64,000 nt of DNA from Muscardinus avellanarius (GCA_963383645.1 OY726560.1:150617849-150681848); one strand, 5' to 3'. Shown: positions 40,050-50,854, numbered from the stretch's first letter. Notes: generated from the sequence alone by a model not told the origin. Numbers and translations are program-made.

Positions 40050-40210
40050 TTTGTAAGAAATTTCCAAGCTGCTTCCAGAAGAGTGGTGCCGTTTGGCAAG
40101 CCCCCAGCGACCAGTGTGCACGTGTGTTGTCTTGATGTGTTCCAGTCTCCTGGGTTGAGTGGAGCCGTTGTGTGCATGGCCTTCTAAGTACAAGAACCCT
40201 GCCTTGGAGG

Positions 40211-40372
40211 CGTGTGTGTGTGTGTGTGTGTGTGTAGTGCTGGGGATTAAACCCAGGGGACAGTCTCTCTCCCAGCTACACCCCCAGCCCTATTTTTTAT
40301 TTTGAAACAAGTTCTCACTAAGTTGCAGCGGGCCTCACTAAGAAGTTGAGGCGGGCCAGAGCCGCCTGCAAT
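40211..40372 (-). mobile_element. (TG)n plus B1-dID SINE, L arm truncated
   Basis: About 12 TG units (40211-40235) then R arm and half an L arm, breaking off at gaggcgggccagagccg. Confidence 0.82.
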
Positions 40373-40851
40373 TCTTTTTTTTTTGTGGTGCTGAGGATTG
40401 AACCCAGAGGCATTCTACCTCTGATCTATACCCCAGTCCAATTTTTTATTCTTTTCTTTTCTCTTCTCATCTTTTCTTTCTTCCTTTTTTGGTGGTGCTG
40501 GGGGTGGAACCCAGAGGCTTTTCTGCCTCCGGGCTGTACTCCCAGACCTATTTTATACTTTATTTGGAAACAGGGTCTCACAAAGTTGCTGAGAGCCTCA
40601 CTAAGTAGCTGAGGCTGGTTTTGAACCTGTGCGATCCTCCTGTCTCAGCCTCCCAAGCGCGGGGATTACAAGCGTGCGCCACCACACCTGGCTTATTCTT
40701 TACTTTTAATAACAAGGTCTGAGTAAGTTGCAGAGGGCCCCACTAAGTAGCTGAGACTGGCCTCAAACCTGGATCCTCCTGTCTCAGCCTCCCAAGTACT
40801 GGGATTAGCCTCCTAAGTACTGGGATTACAGGCGTGCACCACCACACCAGA
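40373..40851 (-). mobile_element. B1-dID SINE opened at its linker by a younger SINE
   Basis: R arm (40373-40450) and L arm (40695-40851) enclose a class B copy. Linker text ttattctttt recurs as ttattcttta after the insert. The L arm has a 22-bp tandem duplication around cctcccaagtactgggatta. Confidence 0.85.
40485..40692 (-). mobile_element. B1-dID SINE, class B, linker insertion
   Basis: ttttttggtggtgctggggg to ccaccacacctggc, inside the 40373 dimer. Confidence 0.9.
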
Positions 40852-40901
40852 TTGGATTTCTAATTTAGTTTAATTTTAGTGAGTTTAAAATTTGAATCCA
40901 G

Positions 40902-41122
40902 CAAGGTGTGGTGGCACATGCTTGTAATCCCAGTGCTTGGGAGGCTGAGACAGGAGGATCACACAGGTTCAAAGCCAGCCTCAACTACTTAATGAGGCTC
41001 TCAGCAACTGAGTGAGACCCTGTTTCCAAATAAAGTATAAAATAGGTCTGGGAGTATAGCCTGGGGATAGTAAAGCCCCTAGGTTCCATCCCTAGTACCA
41101 CCGAAAAAAAAAAAAGAAAAAG
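40902..41122 (+). mobile_element. B1-dID SINE, class B, with 12-bp TSD
   Basis: atttgaatccag at 40890-40901 and 41123-41134. The L arm keeps caactacttaatgaggctct. Confidence 0.93.
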
Positions 41123-41135
41123 ATTTGAATCCAGA

Positions 41136-41336
41136 ACTGGGCATGGTGGTGTACACTTGTAATCCCAGTATTTGGGAAGCTGAGATAGAAGGATCACAGG
41201 TTTGAGGTCAGCCCCAGCTACTTAGGGAGGCCCCCTCAACTCAACGAGACACTGTTTTACAATAAAGAATAAAATAGGCCTGGGGGTATAGCTAGAAGGT
41301 TGAATCCTCCTGGGTTCATCCCCCAGTACTGCAAAT
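41136..41336 (+). mobile_element. B1-dID SINE, class A
   Basis: Begins directly after the TSD of the previous SINE. Full dimer. Confidence 0.9.
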
Positions 41337-41344
41337 CAATCAAT

Positions 41345-41405
41345 CAATCAATTTATATAGTCACGTGTGGCTAGTGGCTCCCCTTGTACACAACAGTTGT
41401 AGACT
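41345..41405. mobile_element. Ancient DNA transposon end, fragment
   Basis: agtcacgtgtggctagtggc, then tgtacacaacag, resemble a widespread eutherian DNA-transposon terminus (agccacatgtggctagtggc, then ttggacagcacag). The fossil at 58.0-58.5 kb looks like another member. Confidence 0.5.
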
Positions 41406-41534
41406 ACAAGCCCAGAGGGCCTGGTGTCTTTTCTTCAGTATCCAATGTGATCAATTTGTGAAAAGCTTATCAACACCTGATTCAGAATCTACTGTGACTC
41501 TGAATTAAACACTTTTAAACTCTGTGTGTTTGGG

Positions 41535-41652
41535 CAGGGAGTACTGGAAATTGATCATGAGCATTCTATCTCTGAGCTACACCCCCAGCCCTATTTTTTT
41601 TTTTTTTTTTAATTTAGAAACAGGGCCTCACTAAGTTACTGAAGCTGGCTGG
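41535..41652 (-). mobile_element. B1-dID SINE, L arm truncated
   Basis: R arm, poly-T linker, then the L arm stops at actgaagctggct. Confidence 0.85.
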
Positions 41653-41731
41653 GGTGCATTCTTATATAAAAGGCCCTGAAAAACTCTGTAGAGGAATAAA
41701 AATATCTTTTTTACTATATAAATACTTACTC

Positions 41732-42164
41732 AGGCTGGGTATGATAGTGCATACTTGTAATCCTAGTACTTGGGAGGCTGCGACAGAAGGATCACAGGTT
41801 CAGGGCCAGGCTCAGCAACTTAGTAAGACCTTATTTAAAAAAAACAAAAAACAATCTGGCTGTGGTGGCATATGCTTGTAATCCCAGTACTTGAGAGGCT
41901 GAGACAGGAGAATCGCAGGTTCATAGATAGCCTTAGCTACTTAGTGAAGCCCACTGCAGCTTAGTGAGACCTTGTTTCAAAACAAAGAATAAAAAATAGG
42001 GGCTGGAGGCATAGCTCGGAAGTAGAATGCCCCTGGGTTCAATCCCCAGTACTGCAAAAAATTAATTAATTTAAATAAAAATTAAAAACTAAGATAGGGT
42101 TGGGGGTTTAGCTCAAATATAAAATGTCCCTGGGTTTATTCCTCAGTACCCCCCCCAAAAAAAA
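41732..42164 (+). mobile_element. Nested SINEs, L-[L-R]-R
   Basis: L arm (41732-41853), complete dimer (41856-42062), R arm (42090-42164). The outer arms form one dimer opened at its linker. Confidence 0.82.
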
Positions 42165-42904
42165 CTGTTACTGGAGCAGGGAATCCTACTTTTTTGTGGG
42201 AGGGGCTCTCTTTGCATCTGCTGGGATATTGTTTTATAGATCCCTTAACTTGGGAAACAGATGAGTAATTCTTCAGATTTCCTATCTTAAGAGTCTACGT
42301 GCCCTTGCTTAGGAGGGAATTGTCTCTTCAACCATGCTCTAGCTTTTCTTCTCTTCCCCTTCCCCCCAATACTAGGAGCTAGTGGGTTAATGCAATTGCC
42401 CTGGTCCTGTCCTCTGGCATAAAGAGGATTGTGAGAGGGAAGACAGATGGCTGGCCAGAGGCGCGCCGACTTTGCTTTCTTCAAATCCCGTGGGCCCCGA
42501 GAGCCGCGGCACTTGTCAGGGACCAGCGCATGCCTGCCTCCTAGAGCGCTCGCCCTGGGCGCTTGCAGCTTGCGTGTGCGTCTGCTCGCAGCTTGGTTCT
42601 TCTGAAAGCCAGCAAGATGACTGCGAGGAGGCCCAGCTCCTCCCGTTACGAGTCAGAGGCTCAACCCCAACTAGCTGAAGTGCCCACGGGTCTGAAGCTT
42701 AGCCTCGGGTGGGGCTTTAGTGACGTCACCTGCTGTTTGTCCCTGTTTCCTGCCTCCATCTCCCCAGGCTCCTGCCTCTGCACCTGCGTGTTGGCATCTT
42801 TCTCTTCTGCCTCTGTTCACCTTTCCTTCATCACGGGGAAAATGGCCAGCTCTCTTGTACCTCATAAACCCTGATCTTGGACTTGTAGGCTCTGTGTAGA
42901 ACCG
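42165..42904. other. Unique DNA with short CpG cluster
   Basis: CpGs concentrate at 42460-42600 (ggcgcgccgactttgc, gagagccgcggcac). No recognised exon. Confidence 0.4.
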
Positions 42905-43321
42905 ATGTGGGGCCATGACAGGCTTCATCCATACAGCAAACACGCTAGGCCTAAGGTTCAGTTTCTCAGGAATACAACTAACAGTTAAGCGCCAGTTTTG
43001 GCACCTGGGTCAGGATGAAAAACTCCCAACCAACCCCAGGAGGCACGAACCAAATGGGAGGCACCAAGTATCCTGTCCGTTGCTTGTGATAACAGCAGTA
43101 AAAATTCCTTTTGGTTTAAAGATAACTCCTTTGTAAATCACAGCCCGAGTGACTGAAATGTATAAAACTGCCTTGGAACAAAGACTCGGGGTCCTTGTCA
43201 AGACTCCATTGCACTGGAGGGACTTGGACCCCAGCTCGAGCTAGTTCCCCAATAAACCCTTCCTGTGTCTACATTATTGTGTGTGGTGGTCTCTGTCACC
43301 CTGGGGTCCCGGACTTTGACA
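42905..43321 (+). mobile_element. Candidate solo LTR (ERV1-like)
   Basis: About 417 bp from tgtggggcc to ctttgaca, in correct LTR order: U3-like start, TATA box (tataaaac, 43161), poly-A signal (aataaa, 43251) about 85 bp on, and a U5 with tgtgtggtggtctct, reminiscent of gammaretroviral LTRs. No primer-binding site, gag/pol/env or second LTR is visible. Boundaries are uncertain because no 4-6 bp TSD is evident. Confidence 0.55.
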
Positions 43322-44999
43322 TCTGGAACTGTGGGCAGTAGCTCGCTGAACCACAGTGGCCCGGCTCTGCAGGGGGTCCCTCCTCTAGAACATGGACGAC
43401 CTAACCAATCCAGGTAGTCCAGGAAAAGCCCAGGCCCTGCAGGTTCACATCCGAACCCTGGCTCCATGTCCTCATCTGTTCTTGATGCAAGGAGACCTTT
43501 GAGGCTGCACGGGGCAGGGCCCTGCCTGGGGAGAAGCCTGGGCCTTGGGGTCTGCATTGGGCCTGCCCTTCTAGGCTGAGCTGCTTCCATTCTCTCTCTA
43601 GGCCCCACAGAGGGGGGGGTGTCTCTGAGAGTCCCCATTCCCCAGTTGAGCCCTGGGCCACCCGGAGACAGAGGACAGCCCTCACTTCTCCCAGGATGTC
43701 CCATGGTGAGGCCGTCTCACCCTTTGTCCCAGGGAAGTTTATTTGAGGGCCCCGGCCTGAGCACTCTGATTTCTTAACCTACTTTTAGAAACAATGCTGG
43801 TTGTTTTTACCAAGGCGAGCCCTTCCTAAACGCCCAGCCGCCCTCCAATGGGCTTTTCCTTCCTTTTCATAACTTGTATGTTTTTTTTTTAAGGGTGAGG
43901 AAGTTAAATAGTAAAGCCAGGGCTGAGCAAAGGAGCCTGCTATCTAGCCCTGACAGCCGGGGTGGGAGGCTAGGGAGGTAGATTCTACATGGAGCCAAAG
44001 AGGCCCACAGGACTTCTCCTTGCCCCGCTGGTCGGGGGGCTGGAGGGCCTTTCCAGCCCCGTTCCTACAAGGTGTGGATTTGACTGATGGAGTTGGGGTG
44101 AGGCGAGGAGATGTCAGATGGTGCCTCTTGTCAGTTTACCAGTCTAGGGGCTGGGGCACCTAATCGTTGGGTAAGTAAGCCAGGACATTGGGATCCTGGC
44201 TCCCTGCCAAGGGGCCCTGATCTCTGGAATGAGGAAGGTGACCAATTTGGTTCTATAGCAAGGAATTCCAGGAGCCCATGGTGCTGATGCTTGTGGACCT
44301 GAGTCTTCTGTGAGATGGAGTCAGCTCTGTGGTGGTTTTGATGGGGCGCCTCCCCTGACCCCACCACTCAGGTGGTCATGTGCGACAGTGCCCCCCCCCC
44401 AGCCCTGCCCAGCTAGATCCACAGCCCGAGACGCAGCCTCCCCGGGGGAACTGAGGTGGACTGAGCCCTGCAGACATGAGGAAGAGGAGGACGGGGTACT
44501 TCTGGTTTCTGCGGATCCCCGGTGACATCCTGTCTGGGACCCGCTGGGGTCTGGGACCTGCAAGTGCATCCCTAGGTGGCAGAGAACAAGCTAGAGGCGA
44601 CTGGCACCAACTCAGCAGACAGCCCGCCCCCGCCCCGCGCCGCCCGCGGAGAAGCTCCCGGACTCTTGTTTCTGTCTCACCTACTCCTGAAGCAGCAGAT
44701 GGGCAAATTGAATTAATGAAGGCAACTTTGGAATGAGCTTTGTGGTAAACGGAATACACATAATTTGATTATTTAAACATAAAACCCAACGCAGTCTTTT
44801 TCTGACTTCTGGAAGCAGTGATTCACTGCGTAAGGAGGTGTGTTCATGAGCGGGCGGCCCTGGCTCAGCTTCCCTGACATTCGTGAGGACCAGGACCGGC
44901 CACACGAGCCACGCACAGGGCCCTCTGTGCTCTCCTGAGAAGGCCAGGCCACCTGGCTGCAAGTCCAGCTCCTGTGGGAGCCGATGAGGATGGGCCCCG

Positions 45000-45105
45000 G
45001 CCGTTCACCTAACTTCATCTGTAAAGTGGGGATAATAACAGGGATGTTGAGATTTAAGACATAAACATGTGGCATATAACAAATGCTGAGTAAGTGTCAC
45101 TGTAA
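45000..45105 (-). mobile_element. MIR SINE
   Basis: acttcatctgtaaagtgggg, then ataataacagggatgttgag and aaatgctgagtaagtg, are a clear reverse MIR match. Confidence 0.8.
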
Positions 45106-46700
45106 TAGTCTAGTCATCCTGGTCATCTTCATCACGGTCACTATCTGAGGACACTGAAGAAAGAGATAAACAGGGTGGCACTGTCTCTTTAGACCCCAGG
45201 CACGCCACTCTCTAGACAGGAACGTGGTCCTCCCTCAGGGTGGAACCGGGGCCTCAGCCACTGGCTGATTTTAATTGTCTTACCTCACTCCAGACTCTTC
45301 CGGGCAATTTTCTTCTCTAATAGAAATGTAGAAACAAGCCTGCATCATTTCTAAACAGAGGGACTTTTCACAGGATGTTTGACTCCCTGACTCCTTCTCC
45401 CTGCTGGCCGGAGTCTGTGGCCCCTTCTCCACAATAGCAGAGACTTTCTGCAGAACAATAGACAATGGTCCTGGCCGCTTCCCTTGAGAAGGAAGAATGG
45501 GTACAGGTGGGTGACCGGAGCCCCATCCCGCGGGAGGGGTTTCCTGAGACCATCCCTTGGCCTCGCAACACCTGCCGAGGGTTCCTGTATGTTCTGCGGA
45601 GCCGTTAGGGCAGGCATCTCAGCATCTCACGTTTTCCCAGGGCAGGCCCTGTTCAGGGAGCTTCAGTCCTGGATGGGTGAGCAGGATGGACCAAGTCGCC
45701 AATTCTGCTCTGCACACCTTCTTTGTGGAGCCAGCGGCCGCAGGCCTGGGGTGCTGACATTGGCGGTGGGGGCCTTGCTGGTCCCGTTGCCTCCCGCTCT
45801 CCTGTTCCCCCAGAACAACTTCCCCTGTCCTGGCTGCTCCTGCCTTGGGCCTCCTCCAGCACCTTGAATGTGCTTGGAGCCCTGCGTGTCCTGCTCAGGG
45901 CTTGGCATAATTATGACCTTCCAGGGGGAGGCCTTCACTTGCTGCCCTGAGCAGCTGTTCTCTCAGCCTGGGTGCTGTTCATCACAGCCCCTTGCTCCTT
46001 TCTTCTTTCCCCATTACTCAACAGAATCCATTGCTAGCTCTCCACCCTGCTCCCGCCCGTGTCCTGCCTCCATTCACTGCTGGGCGTGGCCGCTCCTGGC
46101 CACCCGTGCCCTCTTTGCTGGGGACCCTCACATGCTGGGTGAGTGCGAGCATTAGTTGGGGGCGGGTCTCTTGGTTTTCAGCAGTTTCTTGGACAAGGCA
46201 TGACAGGCAAGAGGCAAATGTGGCTTTTTAGGTAAGACAATAGGCATTTTTCCTCCGGCAGCTCAAACCACAGAGTGTTTGGCACAGTCATTCAAAGAAG
46301 GGAAAAAACACAACACTTAGTCCTTAGAAAGTTCTGGAAATTTCATCTGCCTTTGAGTGAATTGGTATGCTGGCCCTCTGGAGGAACACAAGGTGGAATT
46401 TGAACTCTACCCTACCTCAGCCAGCCAGTCTGAAGCGATAGGGCGAAATGCATTCAAATGTCATGAGTGTTATTAGTAGTAATCTTATCTTTGTTAATAA
46501 TAATAACAGGACCCGCCTAGAAGTTACTGAATAGCAGACTGGCGGCTTCCTCCTTAAGCTACTTAGATAGCATGACCTGGGGAGGCTGGGGAGAGGGATG
46601 GAGTGTTGGCAGGAAACCCCGCCCTGCTTGCTGGCAGCCACATCCTCCACGCCCAAGGGCGGGGGTGGGGTGGGGGGGGGTCAGCGAGACACCCTGGACC

Positions 46701-46778
46701 CACAGCCCAGCTTAGACACAGGCCCAGCTTAGACACTCACAGCCCAGCTTAGACACACGGCCCAGCGTAGAGACTCAC
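46701..46778. repeat. Minisatellite with two-unit higher order
   Basis: Four copies of gcccagcttagacac-like units. They alternate between a cacagccc start (46701, 46739) and a ggccc start (46721, 46759), giving a 38-bp supra-repeat present twice. Confidence 0.88.
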
Positions 46779-47284
46779 GCGGCCTCCTCCGGGCTCTTTC
46801 ATCCCTCTAGCCGCTGACACGTGAGGTCTGCAGGTCTGGGAGCTCGGAGGCAGTTTCTCTTTACAAAGAAACTATACAGGCGGCCTTTCCCCTTCCATTG
46901 TCTGTCCTCCCAGAGACGGGCCAAAACAATGTGTTTCCTACAGATCTTGTTTGCCTAGCATCGGCTTCTTTGTTTTGCTCTAGTAAACAGACCTTTAGCT
47001 TATACAGATCTGTGCACTTGACAAAGAGAACACTGGAGCCCGGGATGGAGCCACTGCCCTAGCCATCAGCCCCTTGGACCTGAAGTCCTTGGACGCTCTA
47101 GAGCTGGCTGATGACTCACCATTGGCGCTGGGCCGCGAGGGGCTTCCGTTGCCAGCTGTGGCGGTGGTGGTGGGGGGAAGGGCCTCCCACCAGCGGGGGA
47201 CACAGATGTTGGAGCGCTCGGTTGTAATGAGTGCAGGGGTAGACTCTGAACTTGACTTCAGGAGCTCACCGTGAGCAGCGCTGG

Positions 47285-47370
47285 GGCAGTTGCTCATCCA
47301 CAGGGTGGGCTTCCTCCTCTGTCAAGACAGGCCCCACCTCCAGGTTGTGGTGAGGCTTAAAGAGTTAAGG
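47285..47370 (-). mobile_element. MIR fragment, probable
   Basis: gggcttcctcctctgtcaag, then ggttgtggtgaggcttaaag, fit the reverse MIR pattern. Confidence 0.5.
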
Positions 47371-47377
47371 TTTGGGA

Positions 47378-47970
47378 GCTGGGAACGGTGGCACATGCCT
47401 GTCGTCCCAGTACTTGGAAGGCTGGGACAGGGGGATTGCGGGTTGGAGGCCAGCCTCACAACCTAGCAAGACTAAGACTTTTTTATTGTTTCCAAATAAA
47501 AGAACAAAAAAGCCGGGCGTGGTGAGTACTTGTGAGGCTGTGAGGATCTCAGGTTTGCGGCCAGCCTCAGCTACTAAGTGAAGACCTCCACAACTTAGTG
47601 AGACCCTGTTTCAGAATAAAAAGAAGCTGGGCATGGTGGTGCACACTTGTAATCCCAGCATTTGGGAGGTTGAGGTAGGAGGATCCTGGTTCCCAGACAG
47701 CCTGGGCTACTTAGTGAGGCCCTTTGCAACTCAGTGAGACACTGTTTCACAATAAAGAATAAAAAATAGGGCTGGAGTGTAGCTCGGAGGTAGAATGCCC
47801 CTGGGTTCCATCCTCAGTACTGCAAAGGAAAAAAGAAAAAAAAAAAGATAGGGATGGAGGTATAGTTTGGAGGTAGAATGTTTCTGGAGTCCATCTCCAG
47901 TACCTAAAATAAAATAAAATCTCAGGAGTAGAATGCACCTAGGTTCAGTCTCCCCCCAACACACACACAG
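47378..47970 (+). mobile_element. Nested SINE stack, L-L-L-R-R-R
   Basis: L arms at 47378, 47511 and 47624, then R arms at 47778, 47850 and 47920. Same symmetric order as 9735-10400. The second L arm is shortened and the outer R arms are more diverged than the inner one, consistent with inner copies being younger. Confidence 0.82.
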
Positions 47971-48895
47971 TTAATATTGGGGAAATCATTCAGTGCAGTG
48001 CCTGTTCTTGTCACTCATCTGTCACCCTGCTTTGCGGTCCCTCCATGGTCTCAGCCTGCTGAGAGGGCTCCTCTGCAGACACACTTGGACTTGAGCGGAG
48101 CCTGGGTATCTGCCCCTGAAGGCGGATGTGATCCTTTTGAATGTGACAGGGCTGTCCCATCGAGCAGAAATTATTTCCAGGGTTTTGAACTGCCACCTTG
48201 TTGGGGGTCCTGGGCCAGCAGAATAGGGCAGAGGTCAGGGGCATAGATGCCGGATGGGGCAGACCTGGGTTTGTGCCTCGGCTCCTGCCCCTACAGCTGC
48301 ATGAGCTGGGACCCGCTACGCACGTCTCAGAGCGACTCTCCTGTGAAGCTGTGCACATGAGGTCCCACCTCACGGGTGGCCGTGAGCAGTACTTACCCAG
48401 CCTTGGTCACGGTGTGGGGTGTCGCCCTGCCCAATGAGCAGGATGGGCTGTCACGATCGATGGCTGCAGGGTCTGGAAGGTGGGCCGCGGAGGTCACCGC
48501 GGCCCCAACACCTTACCCCGTCGGATATCCAGGCTCCTGTGTCCTTTGTGGTCCCACGAGCAGGTCTGGAGACACAAGATCCCTGTCACAAGAGAGCTTC
48601 TCGCAGAAGCTGGGTGACATCGTGGCAGGGACAGCAATGCCTCTCCAACCCTTGGACGCCCTTTCTCATCCTTCTAGGACTCTTCTGGAAAACCACAGAG
48701 GCTGCCTCCCCTACCTCTGATGCCACATACACACCCGTGCCCCAGAATAAACAAACTAGACTGGGCATAGCTCTCCCCTGGAGAGGCCCGTGGAGAGGAG
48801 ATCACGTGGGGTCATGGGTACACAGAAGACTTCCAGGAGGGGCCTAGGTGAACCCACTCTAAGCAAAAGGAGGAGGGTGTTTGCTTTTTGTTTTT
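47971..48895. other. Unique DNA with a MIR
   Basis: GC-rich. A MIR lies around 48226-48400. Overlapping frames of 60-142 codons show no domain. Confidence 0.4.
48226..48400 (+). mobile_element. MIR SINE, long but diverged
   Basis: gcagacctgggtttgtgcct, then cggctcctgcccctacagct and gcatgagctggga, are the long-arm MIR pattern (acctgggttcgaatcc, cggctctgccacttactagc, tgtgtgaccttggg). Confidence 0.6.
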
Positions 48896-49710
48896 GTTTT
48901 GGTACTGGGGATTGAACCCAGAGGCATTCTACCTCTAAGCTACACCCCAGCCTGGTTTTATTTCTTTTATTTGTGGTACTGGGGATAAAACTCAGGGGCA
49001 TTCTACCTCAGAGTTACACCCCCAGCCCTATTTTTTATTCTTTCTTTCTTTAATTTTTTGTGGCACTGAGAATGGAACCCAGGGGCATTCTACCTCTGAG
49101 TTACACCTCAGCCCTATTTTTTTTTAATCTTTTTTTATTTTTATTTATTTATTTTTAATTGGTACATTGTAGTCACATATCAATCACATTGGAGTACAAG
49201 ACTTAAGAGGATATACAAGCACATATCAGCCAATTAGCCCTCATCCAGCCCCCATCCCATTCCCTCCCCCTCCCTCAATCCCATGCTTGTTTGGTGATTA
49301 ACTTTGATACATTTGTTTATGTACCTCCTGCGTTTTAAAGAGGCTCCATCCTCCCCTATTCCATACCCTCTGATTGGTCACCTCAGTTGCTTCACTATAG
49401 GGCCCTTTCTATAGCTCGACCTCTTCCTGTTGCCCCTTTCCTCCTAGTTATTGCTGACTAGGGGAAGCATCTGATTTATATTTTCTGCGATATTTCTCTG
49501 TGCATGCCGCGTTGCAAGTACCGATCCCACTCTTAACGGCCCCAGTAGTGGCCTGGCTACCCGGTGGACTGATCCAGACCTCGCTGGCTCAAGCAGCGGC
49601 CTTGCCTCATGGGAGGCCCCGATTCAGGTCTCGCTGGCCCAGACACCAGGCTAACCCCTCAGCTGTCAGCCCTATTTTTTATTCTTTATTTTGAAACAGT
49701 CCACTCCTAG
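48896..49710 (-). mobile_element. Stacked R arms and a SINE split by an L1-tailed element
   Basis: Three R arms (about 48898, 48970, 49055). The third dimer is cut at agccctatttttt and resumes at 49666 with the same text, then its linker and the first bases of the L arm (ttgaaacagt), where it breaks off. Confidence 0.8.
49123..49665 (-). mobile_element. L1-tailed retroposon, 543 bp, with 15-bp TSD
   Basis: tcagccctatttttt at 49108-49122 and 49666-49680 brackets it. Poly-T at the left means minus orientation. Reading minus: a GC-rich 5' part with two 50-bp-spaced copies of a cagcgaga/gacctg motif, then a G-rich polypurine tract (gggagggggagggaatggga), then an AT-rich tail ending aataaataaat. 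G-rich tract, A tail and TSD fit an L1 3' UTR. The origin of the 5' part is uncertain. Confidence 0.75.
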
Positions 49711-49855
49711 TGCAGGTGGCTCTTAGTACTGCCCACCTCACCTGGGCCCATGCTCACTTCTTAGGGCTTAAATCTTGTCATCCCTGGGCCCCCTCCCATC
49801 CATCCAAAGCTAACCTCTTCATGTTTCTCCTCTCCAACTACTCCCCCGTCTTTTG

Positions 49856-49858
<3 letters not shown>
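49711..49858. other. Unique DNA, no feature seen
   Basis: Short unassigned stretch after the truncated SINE. Confidence 0.35.

Positions 49859-49905
<47 letters not shown>
49859..49905. repeat. (TG)n microsatellite
   Basis: About 22 TG units running into an R arm. Confidence 0.95.
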
Positions 49906-49906
<1 letters not shown>

Positions 49907-50385
49907 TACTGGGAATGGAACCCAGGGGCATTCTACCTCCTAGCTATACCTCCAGCCCTATATTTTATTGTTTATTTTAAAACAGGATCTCACTGAGTTG
50001 CAAAGGGCCTCCCTAAGTAGCTGAGGCTGTCCTCGAACCACAATCCTCCTGTCTCGGCCTTCAGAATGCTGGGATTACAAGCGTGCACCACCACTCCTAG
50101 TTTATTCTTTATTTGAAACAGGGTCTCAATGAGTCGCAAGGGCCTCACTAAGTAGCAGAGGCTGTCTGTGAATGGTGATCCTCTTGTTTCAGCCTTCCAA
50201 ATGCTGGGATTATGAGAGTGCACCACCACGCCCGGCTTCCAGTTTTATTTCTTATTTGGAAACAGTCTCACTAAGTTGCTGAGAGCTTCACTAAGTTGCC
50301 AAGGCTGGCTTTGAATTGTAGCCCTCCTGTGCTAGCCTCCCAAACACTAGGATTATAAGCATGTGCCAGCATGCCTGTCTAGGAG
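49906..50385 (-). mobile_element. SINE dimer followed by two left arms
   Basis: Full dimer (to about 50100), L arm (50101-50238), L arm (50239-50385, class B-like ttatttggaaacag). Confidence 0.83.
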
Positions 50386-50820
50386 GAGGTTTTGAGATGC
50401 ATCCACCAAAACCTGTTCTGGGGCAGGGCCCCTGGTCAGCACTGGTCGCATGGAGGGGATTTTGATGTGGTCTCTTCCAAATGGAGCTCCCTGGTAGGAG
50501 TCAGCTGCCTGCTTTGGAATAGCAGGTTATGAATATCAGAGGCTCTACTTGACCTATTAGAAAGGGTTCTGAGTAAACCCGTCTGCCATGTTGGGTGTTT
50601 GGGGCCGGATGCCAGCCCTCAGCGCTCTAGCCTCAGGTTTTCTCAAGCTGCCCAAGGTGGGGGCACTGGCAACCTCAGGCCGCAGTGGGTGGGCCTGACT
50701 CTGACTCTGCAGTGGAGACTCATTTCCCGGGCTTGGTTCCTCTTAGCCACCTGCTTCTCAGCTCTGGCTTTGGGAATCCTCTGATGGTGGGAAAGTAGCT
50801 ATATTAGGGTTTTTAAAATC
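50386..50820. other. Unique DNA, no feature seen
   Basis: Mixed composition, without repeats. Confidence 0.4.
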
Positions 50821-50854
50821 CCTTCCTCCCTCCCTCCCTCCCTCCTTCCTTCCT
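50821..50854. repeat. (CCTC)n/(CCTT)n tract
   Basis: Pyrimidine tetranucleotide repeat before an R arm. Confidence 0.9.

Larger units (their letters stand above)
39365..40195 (-). mobile_element. Ancient L1 3' UTR tract, interrupted
   Basis: Plus-strand landmarks in minus-L1 order: tacgtacagtcaggtaacaa, cagccctggccaccgctgg, aacattcacaagctttttgt, gatgaatacctacaaatggg and agaaatttccaagctgcttc. One class C SINE and an (AAAT)n block interrupt it. High GC and divergence indicate great age. Confidence 0.65.
43322..47377. other. About 4 kb without B1-dID SINEs
   Basis: The longest SINE-free stretch except for old MIR pieces. GC-rich, with a CG-dense spot at 44620-44665 (cgcccccgccccgcgccgcc). Many overlapping frames of 60-170 codons reflect low stop density; none shows a domain. 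Repeat avoidance may mark regulatory DNA or an unrecognised exon region. Confidence 0.35.

Noticed and set aside
42905..43400. Possible full endogenous retrovirus downstream of the LTR
   Set aside because: No primer-binding site matches a common tRNA after the U5-like end, and there is no gag, pol or env-like sequence or second LTR nearby.
43198..43704. 168-codon minus-strand frame overlapping the LTR
   Set aside because: It runs antisense across the candidate LTR's U5 into GC-rich DNA. No similarity to retroviral or host proteins recognised.
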